Program-made: the position numbers and the translations under genes
NCBI GenBank assembly: GCA_047975215.1
Contig: JBKEDD010000059.1
Span: 1 to 64,000, forward strand
From: JAGRMG01 sp047975215
Lineage (GTDB): Bacteria; Pseudomonadota; Alphaproteobacteria; Rhodobacterales; Rhodobacteraceae
DNA length: 64,000 nt
Reading direction: 5' to 3'
Part shown: piece by piece, positions 43,042-51,493 of the stretch
How positions within the stretch are numbered: the stretch's first letter is position 1
How the letters are laid out: the number at the start of each line of letters is the position of its first letter
The notes under the pieces: model-generated
Database searches by the model: none
Seen by the model: the letters and a program-made list of their open reading frames with translations, nothing else
Told to the model about the DNA's origin: nothing

Positions 43042-43697
43042 GCGTGATCGTATTCGATCTGGACGGCACGCTGGTCGACAGCGCGCCGGATATCCGCGCC
43101 GCCGCAAACCGGATGCTGGAAGGCGAGGGCCAGCCGCCTCTGGATCTGGCAAGCGTGATATCGTTCATCGGCAACGGCCTGCCCAAACTGGTCGAACGGG
43201 TGATCGAGGCGCGCGGACTGAACATGGCCGACCACGCCCGCCTGACCGGCATCACGCTTGCGCACTACGCCGACGCCCCGGCGGATCTGAGCGTCGCTTA
43301 CCCCGGAATGCGCGATGCGCTGAGGCAATTGCGCGATACCGGCCATATCCTGGGCATCTGCACCAACAAGCCCGAGGCACCGGCCCGCACCCTCCTGCGC
43401 GGCATGGAACTTGACGGGTATTTCAGCGCCGTTATCGGCGGCGATACCCTGCCGAAAAGAAAGCCCGACCCGGCGCCGCTGCTTTGCTGTTTCGAGACGC
43501 TGGGCGCCAGGACGGGCATATTCGTGGGCGACAGCGAAGTGGACGCCGCGACCGCGCAAGCCGCCGGTGCGCCGTTCGCGCTGTTCACCGAGGGCTATCG
43601 CAAGAGCCCGCCCGAGGCGCTGCCGCATCGGGCACGATTTTCCGATTACGCCGCGCTGCCGGGACTGGTCGATGCGCTGCTGGCGTCGACCTCGTAG
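43038..43697 (+). CDS. gph: Phosphoglycolate phosphatase
   Basis: 219 residues. HAD hydrolase with motif I FDLDGTLVDSAPDIRAA, motif II GICTNKP, motif III Lys in GGDTLPKRKPDP and motif IV FVGDSEVDAATAQAAG. The early VDSAPDI and helical cap (C1) match Gph, which removes 2-phosphoglycolate. GGAAGG ribosome site; the ATG overlaps the small upstream ORF. Confidence 0.88.
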   Translation: MSVIVFDLDGTLVDSAPDIRAAANRMLEGEGQPPLDLASVISFIGNGLPKLVERVIEARGLNMADHARLTGITLAHYADAPADLSVAYPGMRDALRQLRDTGHILGICTNKPEAPARTLLRGMELDGYFSAVIGGDTLPKRKPDPAPLLCCFETLGARTGIFVGDSEVDAATAQAAGAPFALFTEGYRKSPPEALPHRARFSDYAALPGLVDALLASTS

Positions 43698-43734
43698 GCC
43701 CGCGCAAGACAGCGGGACGGCGCGGCGCGCCGCC

Positions 43735-44634
43735 CTACACCCATTTCGCCAGCGGCGGCAGGCTCATCAGCACGGCGTTGGCGTCGTGCCCGGTCTCCAG
43801 GCCGAATTTCGTGCCCCGGTCGTAGACCAGGTTGTATTCGGCATATAGCCCGCGGTGGATCAGTTGCGTTTCCCTGTCGGCCGCGCTCCAGGGCTGCGCC
43901 CTGCGGCGTTCGACCAGCGGCAGGAAGGCCGGCAGGAAGGCGCGGCCGATATCGCGTGTCAGGGCGAAATCGGCCGGCCAGTCCCCGGTGCAGTAATCGT
44001 CCATGAAGATGCCGCCCACGCCGCGCGCCCGGCCCCGGTGCGGGATGAAGAAATATTCGTCGGCCCATTCCTTGAGGCGCGGATAATGCGCGGCGCCATG
44101 GGGATCGAGATGCGCCTTTTGCGTGGCATGGAAATGCGCCGTGTCCTCGTCATATTCGATGCACGGGTTCAGATCGGACCCGCCGCCGAACCACCAGGCG
44201 TGCGGGGTCCAGAACATGCGGGTGTTCATGTGGACCGCCGGAACATGCGGGTTCTGCATGTGCGCAACCAGGCTGATGCCCGAAGCCCAGAAGCGCGGAT
44301 CCTCGGCCATGCCGGGCAATCCCTTGCGCGCCATCATTGCCGCCTGCGCGCGTTCGCCCAGCCGGCCCTGCACGGTCGAGACATTGACCCCCACCTTTTC
44401 GAACACCCGGCCGTTGCGCATGACGCTCATCAGCCCGCCGCCGGCATCCCCGCCGTCCGGCACGGCGCGTTTCGTCCGTGTGATCTCGAACCGTCCCGGC
44501 GCGGCATCCGACAACGGCCCGCTGGTATGGCTGTCCTCGACTGCCTCGAAGGCGGCGACGATATCGTCGCGCAACCCGGCGAACCAGCCCGCGGCACTGG
44601 CCTTTTCGGTCTCGAAGGGGGCGGGTTCGCTCAT
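43735..44634 (-). CDS. hemF: Oxygen-dependent coproporphyrinogen III oxidase
   Basis: 299 residues. Haem biosynthesis enzyme converting coproporphyrinogen III to protoporphyrinogen IX with oxygen. Signatures: GVNVSTVQG, SLVAHMQNPHVPAVHMNTRMF, WFGGGSDLNPCIEYDEDT and EYNLVYDRGTKFGL. ATG at 44634 has GGAGGCAC upstream. A short-chain dehydrogenase gene sits 13 bp upstream on the same strand and may share its transcript. Confidence 0.95.
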   Translation of the reverse strand: MSEPAPFETEKASAAGWFAGLRDDIVAAFEAVEDSHTSGPLSDAAPGRFEITRTKRAVPDGGDAGGGLMSVMRNGRVFEKVGVNVSTVQGRLGERAQAAMMARKGLPGMAEDPRFWASGISLVAHMQNPHVPAVHMNTRMFWTPHAWWFGGGSDLNPCIEYDEDTAHFHATQKAHLDPHGAAHYPRLKEWADEYFFIPHRGRARGVGGIFMDDYCTGDWPADFALTRDIGRAFLPAFLPLVERRRAQPWSAADRETQLIHRGLYAEYNLVYDRGTKFGLETGHDANAVLMSLPPLAKWV

Positions 44635-44647
44635 CGGGTGCCTCCGG

Positions 44648-45448
44648 TCAATGGGCGGGCACGGTAACGGCGTCAAGCAGGCCGCGACCGCCGTCGATGG
44701 TGAGGATCTGGCCGGTCATGAAGGTGGCCGCGTCAGACGCCAGAAACTGCGCGGTTTCGGCCAGTTCGCCGGGCGAGGCGATGCGCGCCATGGGCGTCAT
44801 CTCCTCGATCACCGGGCGATAGTCGCGGTTGTCCTTCAGCGTCGCCTGAAGCGACGCGCTCATCACCGAACCGAAGGCCACGGCATTGACGCGGATGCGG
44901 TGCGGCGCCAGCGCCACCGCCAGCGACCGGGTCATCTGGTCGAGCGCGGCGGCGGCAATGGAGTATCCCATGAGTTGGGGATGCGCCCGGTGCGCGGCAA
45001 TCGAACCCAGGTTGACGATTGCCCCGGCGCCGCCGTTTTCCTGGCCCTCGGCCTGCTTTATCATGCGCCGGGCGACGTGCTGGGACAGGCGCAGCGCACA
45101 AAGCGTGTTCTGGTTCAGCAGCGTCGATACGCTGTCGTCGTCGGGGTCCAGCGCATCGGTCAGGTCGAACCGCCGGGCCGCGTTGATCAGAATGTCGATC
45201 TGGTCAAACGCATCCAGCGTCGCCGAAAGCAGATTGGCAACGGTCAGACGCTCGCGCAGATCGCCGGCAAAATATCGCACGTTGCCGTCCTCGGCCTGTT
45301 TGCCCAGCTGCTCCTCAAGCCCCTTTTCGTCGATATCGGCAAACATGACGTTGGCGCCGCGTTCGGCGAAATGCCGGGCCACCGCCAGGCCGATACCGTT
45401 GGCGGCCCCGGTGACGATGGCTGTCTTGCCGGCGATGGAAAAGGACAT
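44648..45448 (-). CDS. Short-chain dehydrogenase-like protein lacking the catalytic Lys
   Basis: 266 residues. N-terminal NAD(P) fold with TGAANGIGLAVARHF, then ILINAA and IVNLGSIAAH (catalytic Ser). The Tyr is present in LMGYSIAAAALDQM, but the Y-x3-K motif reads Y-S-I-A-A, so the Lys that lowers the Tyr pKa and binds the ribose is replaced by Ala. C-terminal ILTIDGGRGLLD is normal. It may be inactive, use a different mechanism, or play a binding role. Immediately upstream of hemF. Confidence 0.87.
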   Translation of the reverse strand: MSFSIAGKTAIVTGAANGIGLAVARHFAERGANVMFADIDEKGLEEQLGKQAEDGNVRYFAGDLRERLTVANLLSATLDAFDQIDILINAARRFDLTDALDPDDDSVSTLLNQNTLCALRLSQHVARRMIKQAEGQENGGAGAIVNLGSIAAHRAHPQLMGYSIAAAALDQMTRSLAVALAPHRIRVNAVAFGSVMSASLQATLKDNRDYRPVIEEMTPMARIASPGELAETAQFLASDAATFMTGQILTIDGGRGLLDAVTVPAH

Positions 45449-45520
45449 TGGGCAGGTCTCCGTAAGGTCGGTTGGCCTGGGTTGGCCCGGCGTCGCTTGC
45501 GCACGCCAGCCTAGCCGGGT

Positions 45521-46507
45521 TCAGCGCCGGGGGCGAGAGGGGCGCGCGGCGCGCAATATCTTGAAACGCCCGTCGCCCGCAACCTCGCGGCATTCGGCGA
45601 AACGCGACGTCAGGGCGGTTTCGTAAGGCAAATGCCGGTTGGCCACCAGCCAGAGGGCGCCGCCCGGCGCCAGCATCCGCGCCGCGGCGTCGATGAAACC
45701 GCGGCCAAGGCCCGGATCGGCGGCGCGCCCGTCGTGGAAGGGCGGGTTCATCACCACGGCGTCGGGCGCCTTGTCCGGGCGCCACGCGGTCGCGTCTGCC
45801 CAATGGAACCGGACGCGCGGATCGCTGACGTTGCGCCGCGCGCAATCCAGCGCGCGATGATCGGCCTCGACCAGATCCAGCCTCTCCAGCCGGACATCGG
45901 CCAGAAGCCCGGCCGAAAGGTATCCCCACCCGGCGCCAAGATCGGTCACATGACGGCCGACATACCCCCCGAGCGCCTCGCGAAGCAGCCGCGAGCCGGG
46001 GTCGATCCCGTCGGCGGAAAACACTCCGGGCACGGTGTGAAAGCCCTCCACCACCGTTTCCGCGGGCGCCGCCCAGTCGGCGAAGGCACGCGCGTCGGCG
46101 TGAAACCAGAACAGTTTGCCATGCGCCTTGGCCAGCACTCCCAGGACCGGCACCCTCTTGCGGATGTCGCGCAGAACGCTTTCGATACCGTCGGTCCGCG
46201 CCCCGTCGATGACCACCGGGCCGGTGCAATTCGCGCAGATCTCGTGGATCAGCGCCCGCGCCTGTGCCTTGGCGCGCGGCAGGAACAGGATCGCGGCGGC
46301 GCAGGGCACGTCCGTATCGGCCGCCGTTTCGTAGCCGGACTGCGCGAAATGGTCGAAATGCGGACGGAACGGCTGCACCACCTGCACCCGGTCGATGGGC
46401 AGGGCCGCCATGTCGGCACCGGGCGTGGGCAGGACGGCACGGATGGTTCCGCTGCCCGGAATGGTCAGCCCCCCCGTTTGAAGGGCCAGGGTCAGACGCA
46501 CGGACAC
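45521..46507 (-). CDS. rsmC: RsmC-like rRNA (guanine-N2)-methyltransferase
   Basis: About 328 residues from GTG at 46507 (GAAGG upstream). Two-domain layout: a degenerate N-terminal methyltransferase-like half (RVQVVQPFRPHFDHFAQSGY) and an active C-terminal class I SAM domain with VTDLGAGWGYLSAGLL, LVEADHRALDCARRN and the guanine-N2 motif VMNPPFHDG. This layout and length fit RsmC/RlmG. The clpS stop is 10 bp upstream. The frame is open further upstream into clpS but not used. Confidence 0.82.
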   Translation of the reverse strand: MSVRLTLALQTGGLTIPGSGTIRAVLPTPGADMAALPIDRVQVVQPFRPHFDHFAQSGYETAADTDVPCAAAILFLPRAKAQARALIHEICANCTGPVVIDGARTDGIESVLRDIRKRVPVLGVLAKAHGKLFWFHADARAFADWAAPAETVVEGFHTVPGVFSADGIDPGSRLLREALGGYVGRHVTDLGAGWGYLSAGLLADVRLERLDLVEADHRALDCARRNVSDPRVRFHWADATAWRPDKAPDAVVMNPPFHDGRAADPGLGRGFIDAAARMLAPGGALWLVANRHLPYETALTSRFAECREVAGDGRFKILRAARPSRPRR

Positions 46508-46517
46508 GGGCGGGCCT

Positions 46518-46838
46518 TCAGTCTTCCTTTTCCATCGTGCACTGAAGCGGGTGCTGATGGCGGCGGGCGAAATCCATGACCTGCCCGACCTTGGTTTCGG
46601 CAATCTCGTGGCTGAACACGCCGACCACGGCGACACCTTTCTTGTGCACGGTCAGCATGATCTCGAACGCCTGGGCATGGGTCATGCCAAAGAAACGTTC
46701 CAGCACATGCACGACGAATTCCATCGGCGTGTAATCATCGTTCAGCAACAACACCTTGTATAGCGGCGGACGTTTGGTGCGGGTACGCGTCTCAAGAAGG
46801 ATCGACGTGCCGTCATCCCCGTCCGGTTTGTCCGACAT
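46518..46838 (-). CDS. clpS: ClpS adaptor protein
   Basis: 106 residues from ATG at 46838 (an in-frame ATG at 46859 is also possible; neither has a strong Shine-Dalgarno). Delivers N-degron substrates to ClpAP. Family core YKVLLLNDDYTPMEFVVHVLERFF and HKKGVAVVGVFSHEIAETKVGQV are complete. Followed by the RsmC-like gene; divergent from a HAD gene. Confidence 0.93.
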   Translation of the reverse strand: MSDKPDGDDGTSILLETRTRTKRPPLYKVLLLNDDYTPMEFVVHVLERFFGMTHAQAFEIMLTVHKKGVAVVGVFSHEIAETKVGQVMDFARRHQHPLQCTMEKED

Positions 46839-46955
46839 CGTCAATGGCCGCAGCAGCATGGGCACAGTATTCCGTCCGGTTGCGGTTTCGTAACTTCGCA
46901 GACCCTTATATAACTTTCCGGCACCTCAGGAAAAGAGAAAGCGGACGCAAACCGG

Positions 46956-47660
46956 ATGACCGCCGCCCTGACCACCATCGGATTCGATGCCGACGATACG
47001 CTTTGGCACAACGAACGGTTCTTCCGGCTGACCCAGGACCGGTTCGCCGGCCTGCTGGCCGACTACGCCGAGCGCGATCACCTGGCCGAACGGCTGCTGG
47101 CCGCCGAGCGGCGCAACCTGGGCCAGTACGGCTATGGCATCAAGGGCTTCGTACTGTCGATGATCGAGACGGCCATCGAAGTCACCGAAGAAAAAGTGCC
47201 CGCCCCGGTGATCCGCGAACTGATCGAAGCGGGGCAGGACATGCTTGGCCATCCGATCGAGCTGCTTCCCTCGGCCCGCGAGGCGGTCGAGGCGCTGGCC
47301 GGCGATTTCCGTATCCTTCTGATCACCAAGGGCGATCTGCTGGATCAGGAACGCAAGCTGGCCCAGTCCGGGCTGGGCGATCTGTTCGACGGGGTCGAGA
47401 TCGTGTCGGAAAAGACCGCCGCGGTCTATTCCGCGATCTTTGCCCGCCATGGCGAAGGCGCCGAACGGGCAATGATGGTCGGCAACTCGATGCGCTCCGA
47501 CGTGCTTCCGGCAATCCGGGCCGGAAGCTGGGGCGTGCATGTGCCGCACGGCCTGACCTGGGAGATCGAGCACGCCGACGAACCCGCCGATGCACCCCGA
47601 TATCGCAGCCTGGGCGACCTGGGCGGGCTGGCCGATCTGGTGGCCCGGATTGGCTGGTGA
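46956..47660 (+). CDS. HAD-family hydrolase (YjjG-like)
   Basis: 234 residues. Motif I GFDADDTLWHNERFF (D-x-D-x-T), motif II LLITKGD, motif III Lys in VEIVSEKTAAVY and motif IV MVGNSMRSDVLPAIRAG. Likely a nucleotidase or small-phosphate phosphatase; substrate not determinable. A TTATATAA box at about 46907-46912 is a probable -10 or clpS/HAD shared promoter element. Confidence 0.85.
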   Translation: MTAALTTIGFDADDTLWHNERFFRLTQDRFAGLLADYAERDHLAERLLAAERRNLGQYGYGIKGFVLSMIETAIEVTEEKVPAPVIRELIEAGQDMLGHPIELLPSAREAVEALAGDFRILLITKGDLLDQERKLAQSGLGDLFDGVEIVSEKTAAVYSAIFARHGEGAERAMMVGNSMRSDVLPAIRAGSWGVHVPHGLTWEIEHADEPADAPRYRSLGDLGGLADLVARIGW

Positions 47661-47891
47661 TTTGGAATCGCAATTCGGCTGATCGACCTCCGGGCGCTGC
47701 AAAGGTTCGCGCCCCCCCGCCGCGAGGGCCCACGCCCGATCCCGAGGCCCGGTTCCACCCGGGCACCTCCGGGCCTGGCGTGTGTCGCGATCATTCGGGC
47801 CGGATCAATCGGCACGACATGGCCGGACCGGGTTGCATGGACGGGCGCCGCATCACATATTCAGAAAACACAATAGGAAAGGATTCTCATC

Positions 47892-48278
47892 ATGGCATAT
47901 ACGATCGACCGGCTGATCGCGGATGACGATTTCGACGCGGTGGATGCCCGTGTGCGCGCCGCCCTGGGCAAGCATGGTTTCGGAGTGCTGACCGAAATCG
48001 ACGTCAAGGCGACGATGAAGAAAAAGCTGGACGTGGACATGCCGCCCTACCGGATCCTTGGCGCCTGCAATCCGGGCATGGCACATCAGGCCATCGGCAT
48101 GGAACCCCGGGTCGGCGCGATGCTGCCCTGCAACGTCATCCTGCGCGCCGTCGATGGGGGCATCGAGGTCAGCGCCGTCGACCCCGAGGCCTCCATGGCC
48201 GCGATCGACAACTCCGAACTGAAGGGCGTCGCCGGACAGGTGCGCGCCATGCTGGAAGAGATCGTGGCCGAGGTCTGA
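47892..48278 (+). CDS. DUF302 protein
   Basis: 128 residues. The DUF302 core is recognisable: VRAALGKHGFGVLTEIDVKATMKKKL, PYRILGACNPGMAHQAI and LLPCNV-like MLPCNVIL. Family function is unknown; some are linked to redox or copper. AGGAAAGG precedes the ATG. Free-standing, with about 230 bp of unassigned sequence upstream. Confidence 0.85.
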   Translation: MAYTIDRLIADDDFDAVDARVRAALGKHGFGVLTEIDVKATMKKKLDVDMPPYRILGACNPGMAHQAIGMEPRVGAMLPCNVILRAVDGGIEVSAVDPEASMAAIDNSELKGVAGQVRAMLEEIVAEV

Positions 48279-48300
48279 GGGCCGGCGCGTTCCTTCGGGA

Positions 48301-50049
48301 TCAGTAGTTGTTGGGACAACCCGCCGCAAAACCATAGCTCGGACAGGGTTTGTCGCGTATCGGCGCCGCCGGGGCGCTTCGCCGCGTGGCCCGGCGGGGC
48401 GCCGGCGCCGCCCGTTGCACCACCGGAACGGTGGGGCATTCGACCCCTTGATGCTGGCGCAGCTCCGACAGCACCTCGTTGAGCCGTTCGGCACCTGCCT
48501 CGCTATCCAGCGCGACGGTTATGCCCGCGAGGCTGGCGAACCGGTCCAGCCCGGCTTGCGAGCGCCGCCCCAGATCGCCGTCGATCACGCCGGGGTAGCA
48601 GCCGGCATCCCTGAGCAGCATCTGGATCGCCCGCGCCGCGGCACCGGCGTCAAGCATAACGGGCGCTGGCGCTGGCGGGGTTTCCGCCAGGCCATTGCCC
48701 AGCGTGCGCGGTCGGATGTCCGGCTGCGGTTCCGGTTCCAGGACCGCGATTGCGGCATCCGGATCTGCATCAGGCCCCGCATCTGTGGGACCGGGCGCCA
48801 GAAAGGCGACCGCGGCTTCGTCAGCGGCGGGCGCGGGCATCGCCGGTTCCGGCGTCGGCTTTAATGCCGGTTCGGTCATGGCCTCGGCCGCCTGCTCTGC
48901 CGGTTCGGGCTTTGGCTTGGCCAGCGTCACGGCATCGGGAACGGCATCGGACTCCGCTGCGACATGCGCCTGCCCGGCGCTGGGCCGCGCTTGCGGCGGC
49001 GTCGCGGCCTTGGCCGTTTCGGCAACCGATTCCGGGGTCACTGGCTGGTCGTCCGGTTGCAGGGCGGCAACACGCGCCCGGTTCTCGAGCTGCAACAGCT
49101 TGCGCCGCGCCAGAACGTAAAGGGTCTGATCCGCCTGATCCTTGTACTTGCCCAGAAACCCGGCCCAAAGCTCGGGCGTGTTGACGATCTCGGCGGTGGC
49201 GAAATCGACAATCATCGCGTTGGGGTCGAACATTCCCGTCATGTCGGCGGGGTCGGTCGGGTCGCCAGCGCCGCTTTCGCTATCCGCCTCCGGGCTGTTG
49301 GGGTTGATCACGACCTGCTCCTTGCCCAGCGAGGAATAGACGAAGGGTGCCGCGCCGGGAACGGTCTGGCGCATCTCGTCACGCACCGAACCCAGGAGCA
49401 GCCGGATATCGGTCGGCGGGCCGTCAAGCGCACGAAGAAAGGCGGACGTGAACGGGGAGTTGCCGCCCTCGGCACCGTCCGGCGTCACCGCGCCCGCGGC
49501 CGCGGCATAGGCAATCAGGGTGTCGACTTCGGCGCTTTCGACGATCGCCAGCCCGCGGCCGACCCCCCTGTCCTGGCCCGCACTTTTCATCTGGGCGACG
49601 AAGGGATTACTTCGGCAGGCATCCAGCACCACCATCTTGAGCCGCTTCGCCCCCGAGATCTGGGGCAGCAGATCGCCGACCCGGACCATCTCGACATGCG
49701 CATCGCGGGCGTCGCGGGCGCTCGCATCGACGGGAATCAGGTAGTTCTGGCCAGATATCTCGATGCCGTGACCGGCAAAATAGACCAGCGCGATATCGGC
49801 AGCGTCGGCCAGCGGCCGGAACCCGATCAGCGTGTTGTACATCTCCGAGCGGGTCAGGTCTTTGGCCATGACCACCTGAAAACCCTGCGCGGTCAAGGCG
49901 TTGGAAACCGCGATGGCATCATTGGCCGGATTGGCCAGCGGCTCTACGTTGCGATAGGCCGAATTGCCGATGACCAGCGCCACGTTCTTGGCCAGCGCCA
50001 GCGATGGCGCGGTCATAAAAAGCAGCAGGACGGCAAGCAGCGAACGCAT
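48301..50049 (-). CDS. Exported orthocaspase with C-terminal peptidoglycan-binding domain
   Basis: 582 residues. Signal peptide MRSLLAVLLLFMTAPSLALA; caspase p20 domain at about 20-270 with His in VYFAGHGIEISGQNYLIP and Cys in VVLDACRSNPF, the complete catalytic dyad. A Pro/Ala/Glu-rich low-complexity linker follows (about 360-480), then a peptidoglycan-binding-1 repeat (AIQMLLRDAGCYPGVIDGDLGRRSQAGLDRFA) and a short tail with Cys and Gly. A secreted or periplasmic cysteine peptidase tethered to the wall; substrate unknown. Downstream of the RTX gene cluster on the same strand but separated by a hairpin. Confidence 0.88.
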   Translation of the reverse strand: MRSLLAVLLLFMTAPSLALAKNVALVIGNSAYRNVEPLANPANDAIAVSNALTAQGFQVVMAKDLTRSEMYNTLIGFRPLADAADIALVYFAGHGIEISGQNYLIPVDASARDARDAHVEMVRVGDLLPQISGAKRLKMVVLDACRSNPFVAQMKSAGQDRGVGRGLAIVESAEVDTLIAYAAAAGAVTPDGAEGGNSPFTSAFLRALDGPPTDIRLLLGSVRDEMRQTVPGAAPFVYSSLGKEQVVINPNSPEADSESGAGDPTDPADMTGMFDPNAMIVDFATAEIVNTPELWAGFLGKYKDQADQTLYVLARRKLLQLENRARVAALQPDDQPVTPESVAETAKAATPPQARPSAGQAHVAAESDAVPDAVTLAKPKPEPAEQAAEAMTEPALKPTPEPAMPAPAADEAAVAFLAPGPTDAGPDADPDAAIAVLEPEPQPDIRPRTLGNGLAETPPAPAPVMLDAGAAARAIQMLLRDAGCYPGVIDGDLGRRSQAGLDRFASLAGITVALDSEAGAERLNEVLSELRQHQGVECPTVPVVQRAAPAPRRATRRSAPAAPIRDKPCPSYGFAAGCPNNY

Positions 50050-50114
50050 CGGGTTCTCGCGGTTTGGAGCCCCAGAATGAAGCAAAAATCGAGAAAAATC
50101 AATCCAAGGGGAAC

Positions 50115-50149
50115 GGTCTGGCCCAGGGTTGCACACCCCGGGCCAGACC
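50115..50149 (-). terminator. Hairpin terminator after the first RTX gene
   Basis: GGTCTGGCCC (50115-50124) pairs perfectly with GGGCCAGACC (50140-50149). On the minus strand it is followed by a T-containing stretch (GATTGATTTTTC). It separates the RTX gene ending at 50184 from the orthocaspase starting at 50049. Confidence 0.6.
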
Positions 50150-50183
50150 TGGTTGTCGTGACCGGGGCACGCCCCGATGCCGT

Positions 50184-51368
50184 TCAGGCCAGCAGGTCGA
50201 ACACCTCGCCGTCGATCTGAAGGTTGATCTGCGCCTGCCCGGCGCCGTCCACCAGCGCCCACAGGATCTGGCCCGTCGGGCGGTAGATCACGAACGCCTC
50301 TTCGACATCGTCCTCGCCCGAACGTTCGCCGGTTTCCTTGTTCGCGGTATGGGTGGTGTTGACCTGAAACTGATCGGCCCGGGCCGTGCCGCCAAACACA
50401 AGAACGTCGCCTTCGGCCGCATCGTAGTCCTGCACCCAGTCGCTGCCATGGCCCTCAACACCGGCATGATAGAACTTGTCCGCCCCGCTGCCGCCGTTGA
50501 TCAGGTCGTGCCCGAAGCCGCCATTGACGAAATCGTTGCCCGCACCGCCAAACACGATATCGCCAAACGCCGAACCCGTGATCACGTCGTCACCGTCCTG
50601 CCCCTGCACGGTGTCGGCTCCGAAGCCGCCCGCCAGCGTGTCGTTGCCGCCCTGGCCGAAGATCTCGTCGTTGCCGTGCCCGCCATCGACGGAATCGTTG
50701 CCCGCCCCGGCGTAGATCACGTCGCGCTTGTCGGCCTCGGTGGCGCCGCCGCGTATCAGGTCGTCGCCGTCGCCACCGTTGATGGTGTCGGCCCCGTCGC
50801 CGCCCGAAAGCGTGTCGTCGCCGCCCAGTCCGACCAGCCGGTCGTCGCCGTCGCCGCCCTCAAGGGCATCGGGGCCCTCGGTGCCGGTCAGGTCCATCGG
50901 TTCCACCGGCACGGGCGCCGGGGTGCCGTCGGCTGCGTAGGCCACGCCGTTGATCTCGGGCATCAGGGCATAAACATCACTCATCGACCAGTTATAATAG
51001 AAATCCGACATCGTCGGGCCGCGGCCGTCAAAGTCGATATCCATGATGAACTCTGGCGTGTCGACCCGGACTTCGGTGATGCGCACGGGCAGCGCGGCAT
51101 CAACCCAGCGTTGATAGGCGCCCGATGACGGGTTTATCGCGTCGGCCACCGGCAGCGGCGCCGGGAAATCGCCGCGCACCGAGGCGCGAACCTTGGTTTC
51201 AGTGTTGACCAGAGCCACTACGTCGGGGTTGGTGACGCCGACGATGTTGGGCGCGATCCCCCATTGGTCGGGGGCCTGAAGCAGCACCAGGTCCACTTTA
51301 TCGGGTGTCGTTCTCGTGCCTGGGCGGCCAGTGCTCACCCCGTTGTAGAGGTCGATAATTACGGTCAT
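50184..51368 (-). CDS. RTX exoprotein with unknown N-terminal domain (RTX1)
   Basis: 394 residues, no signal peptide as expected for type I secretion. Residues 1 to about 165 form a unique domain (MTVIIDLYNGVSTGRPG, VDLVLLQAPDQWGIAP, SDFYYNWSMSDVYALMPEINGVAY) with no family recognised. A GGxGxDxxx Ca2+-binding block follows (LEGGDGDDRLVG onward), ending in the shared C-terminal cassette: RDVIYAGAGNDSVDGG, GSDWVQDYDAAEGDVLVFGG and FDLLA as last residues. ATG at 51368 has GAGG upstream. Last gene of a four-gene minus-strand RTX row. Confidence 0.85.
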   Translation of the reverse strand: MTVIIDLYNGVSTGRPGTRTTPDKVDLVLLQAPDQWGIAPNIVGVTNPDVVALVNTETKVRASVRGDFPAPLPVADAINPSSGAYQRWVDAALPVRITEVRVDTPEFIMDIDFDGRGPTMSDFYYNWSMSDVYALMPEINGVAYAADGTPAPVPVEPMDLTGTEGPDALEGGDGDDRLVGLGGDDTLSGGDGADTINGGDGDDLIRGGATEADKRDVIYAGAGNDSVDGGHGNDEIFGQGGNDTLAGGFGADTVQGQDGDDVITGSAFGDIVFGGAGNDFVNGGFGHDLINGGSGADKFYHAGVEGHGSDWVQDYDAAEGDVLVFGGTARADQFQVNTTHTANKETGERSGEDDVEEAFVIYRPTGQILWALVDGAGQAQINLQIDGEVFDLLA

Positions 51369-51493
51369 GAAAATCCTCTGTTCCGAACTGCCGGCTGAAC
51401 TGCCAGCGGTTCGGATCAAGAAGGATACGGCCGGTGGATTCAAGTCTTAATATGGTATCCGGCGGCAAAATTGCCTGATCTTCGCGGCGCCCC

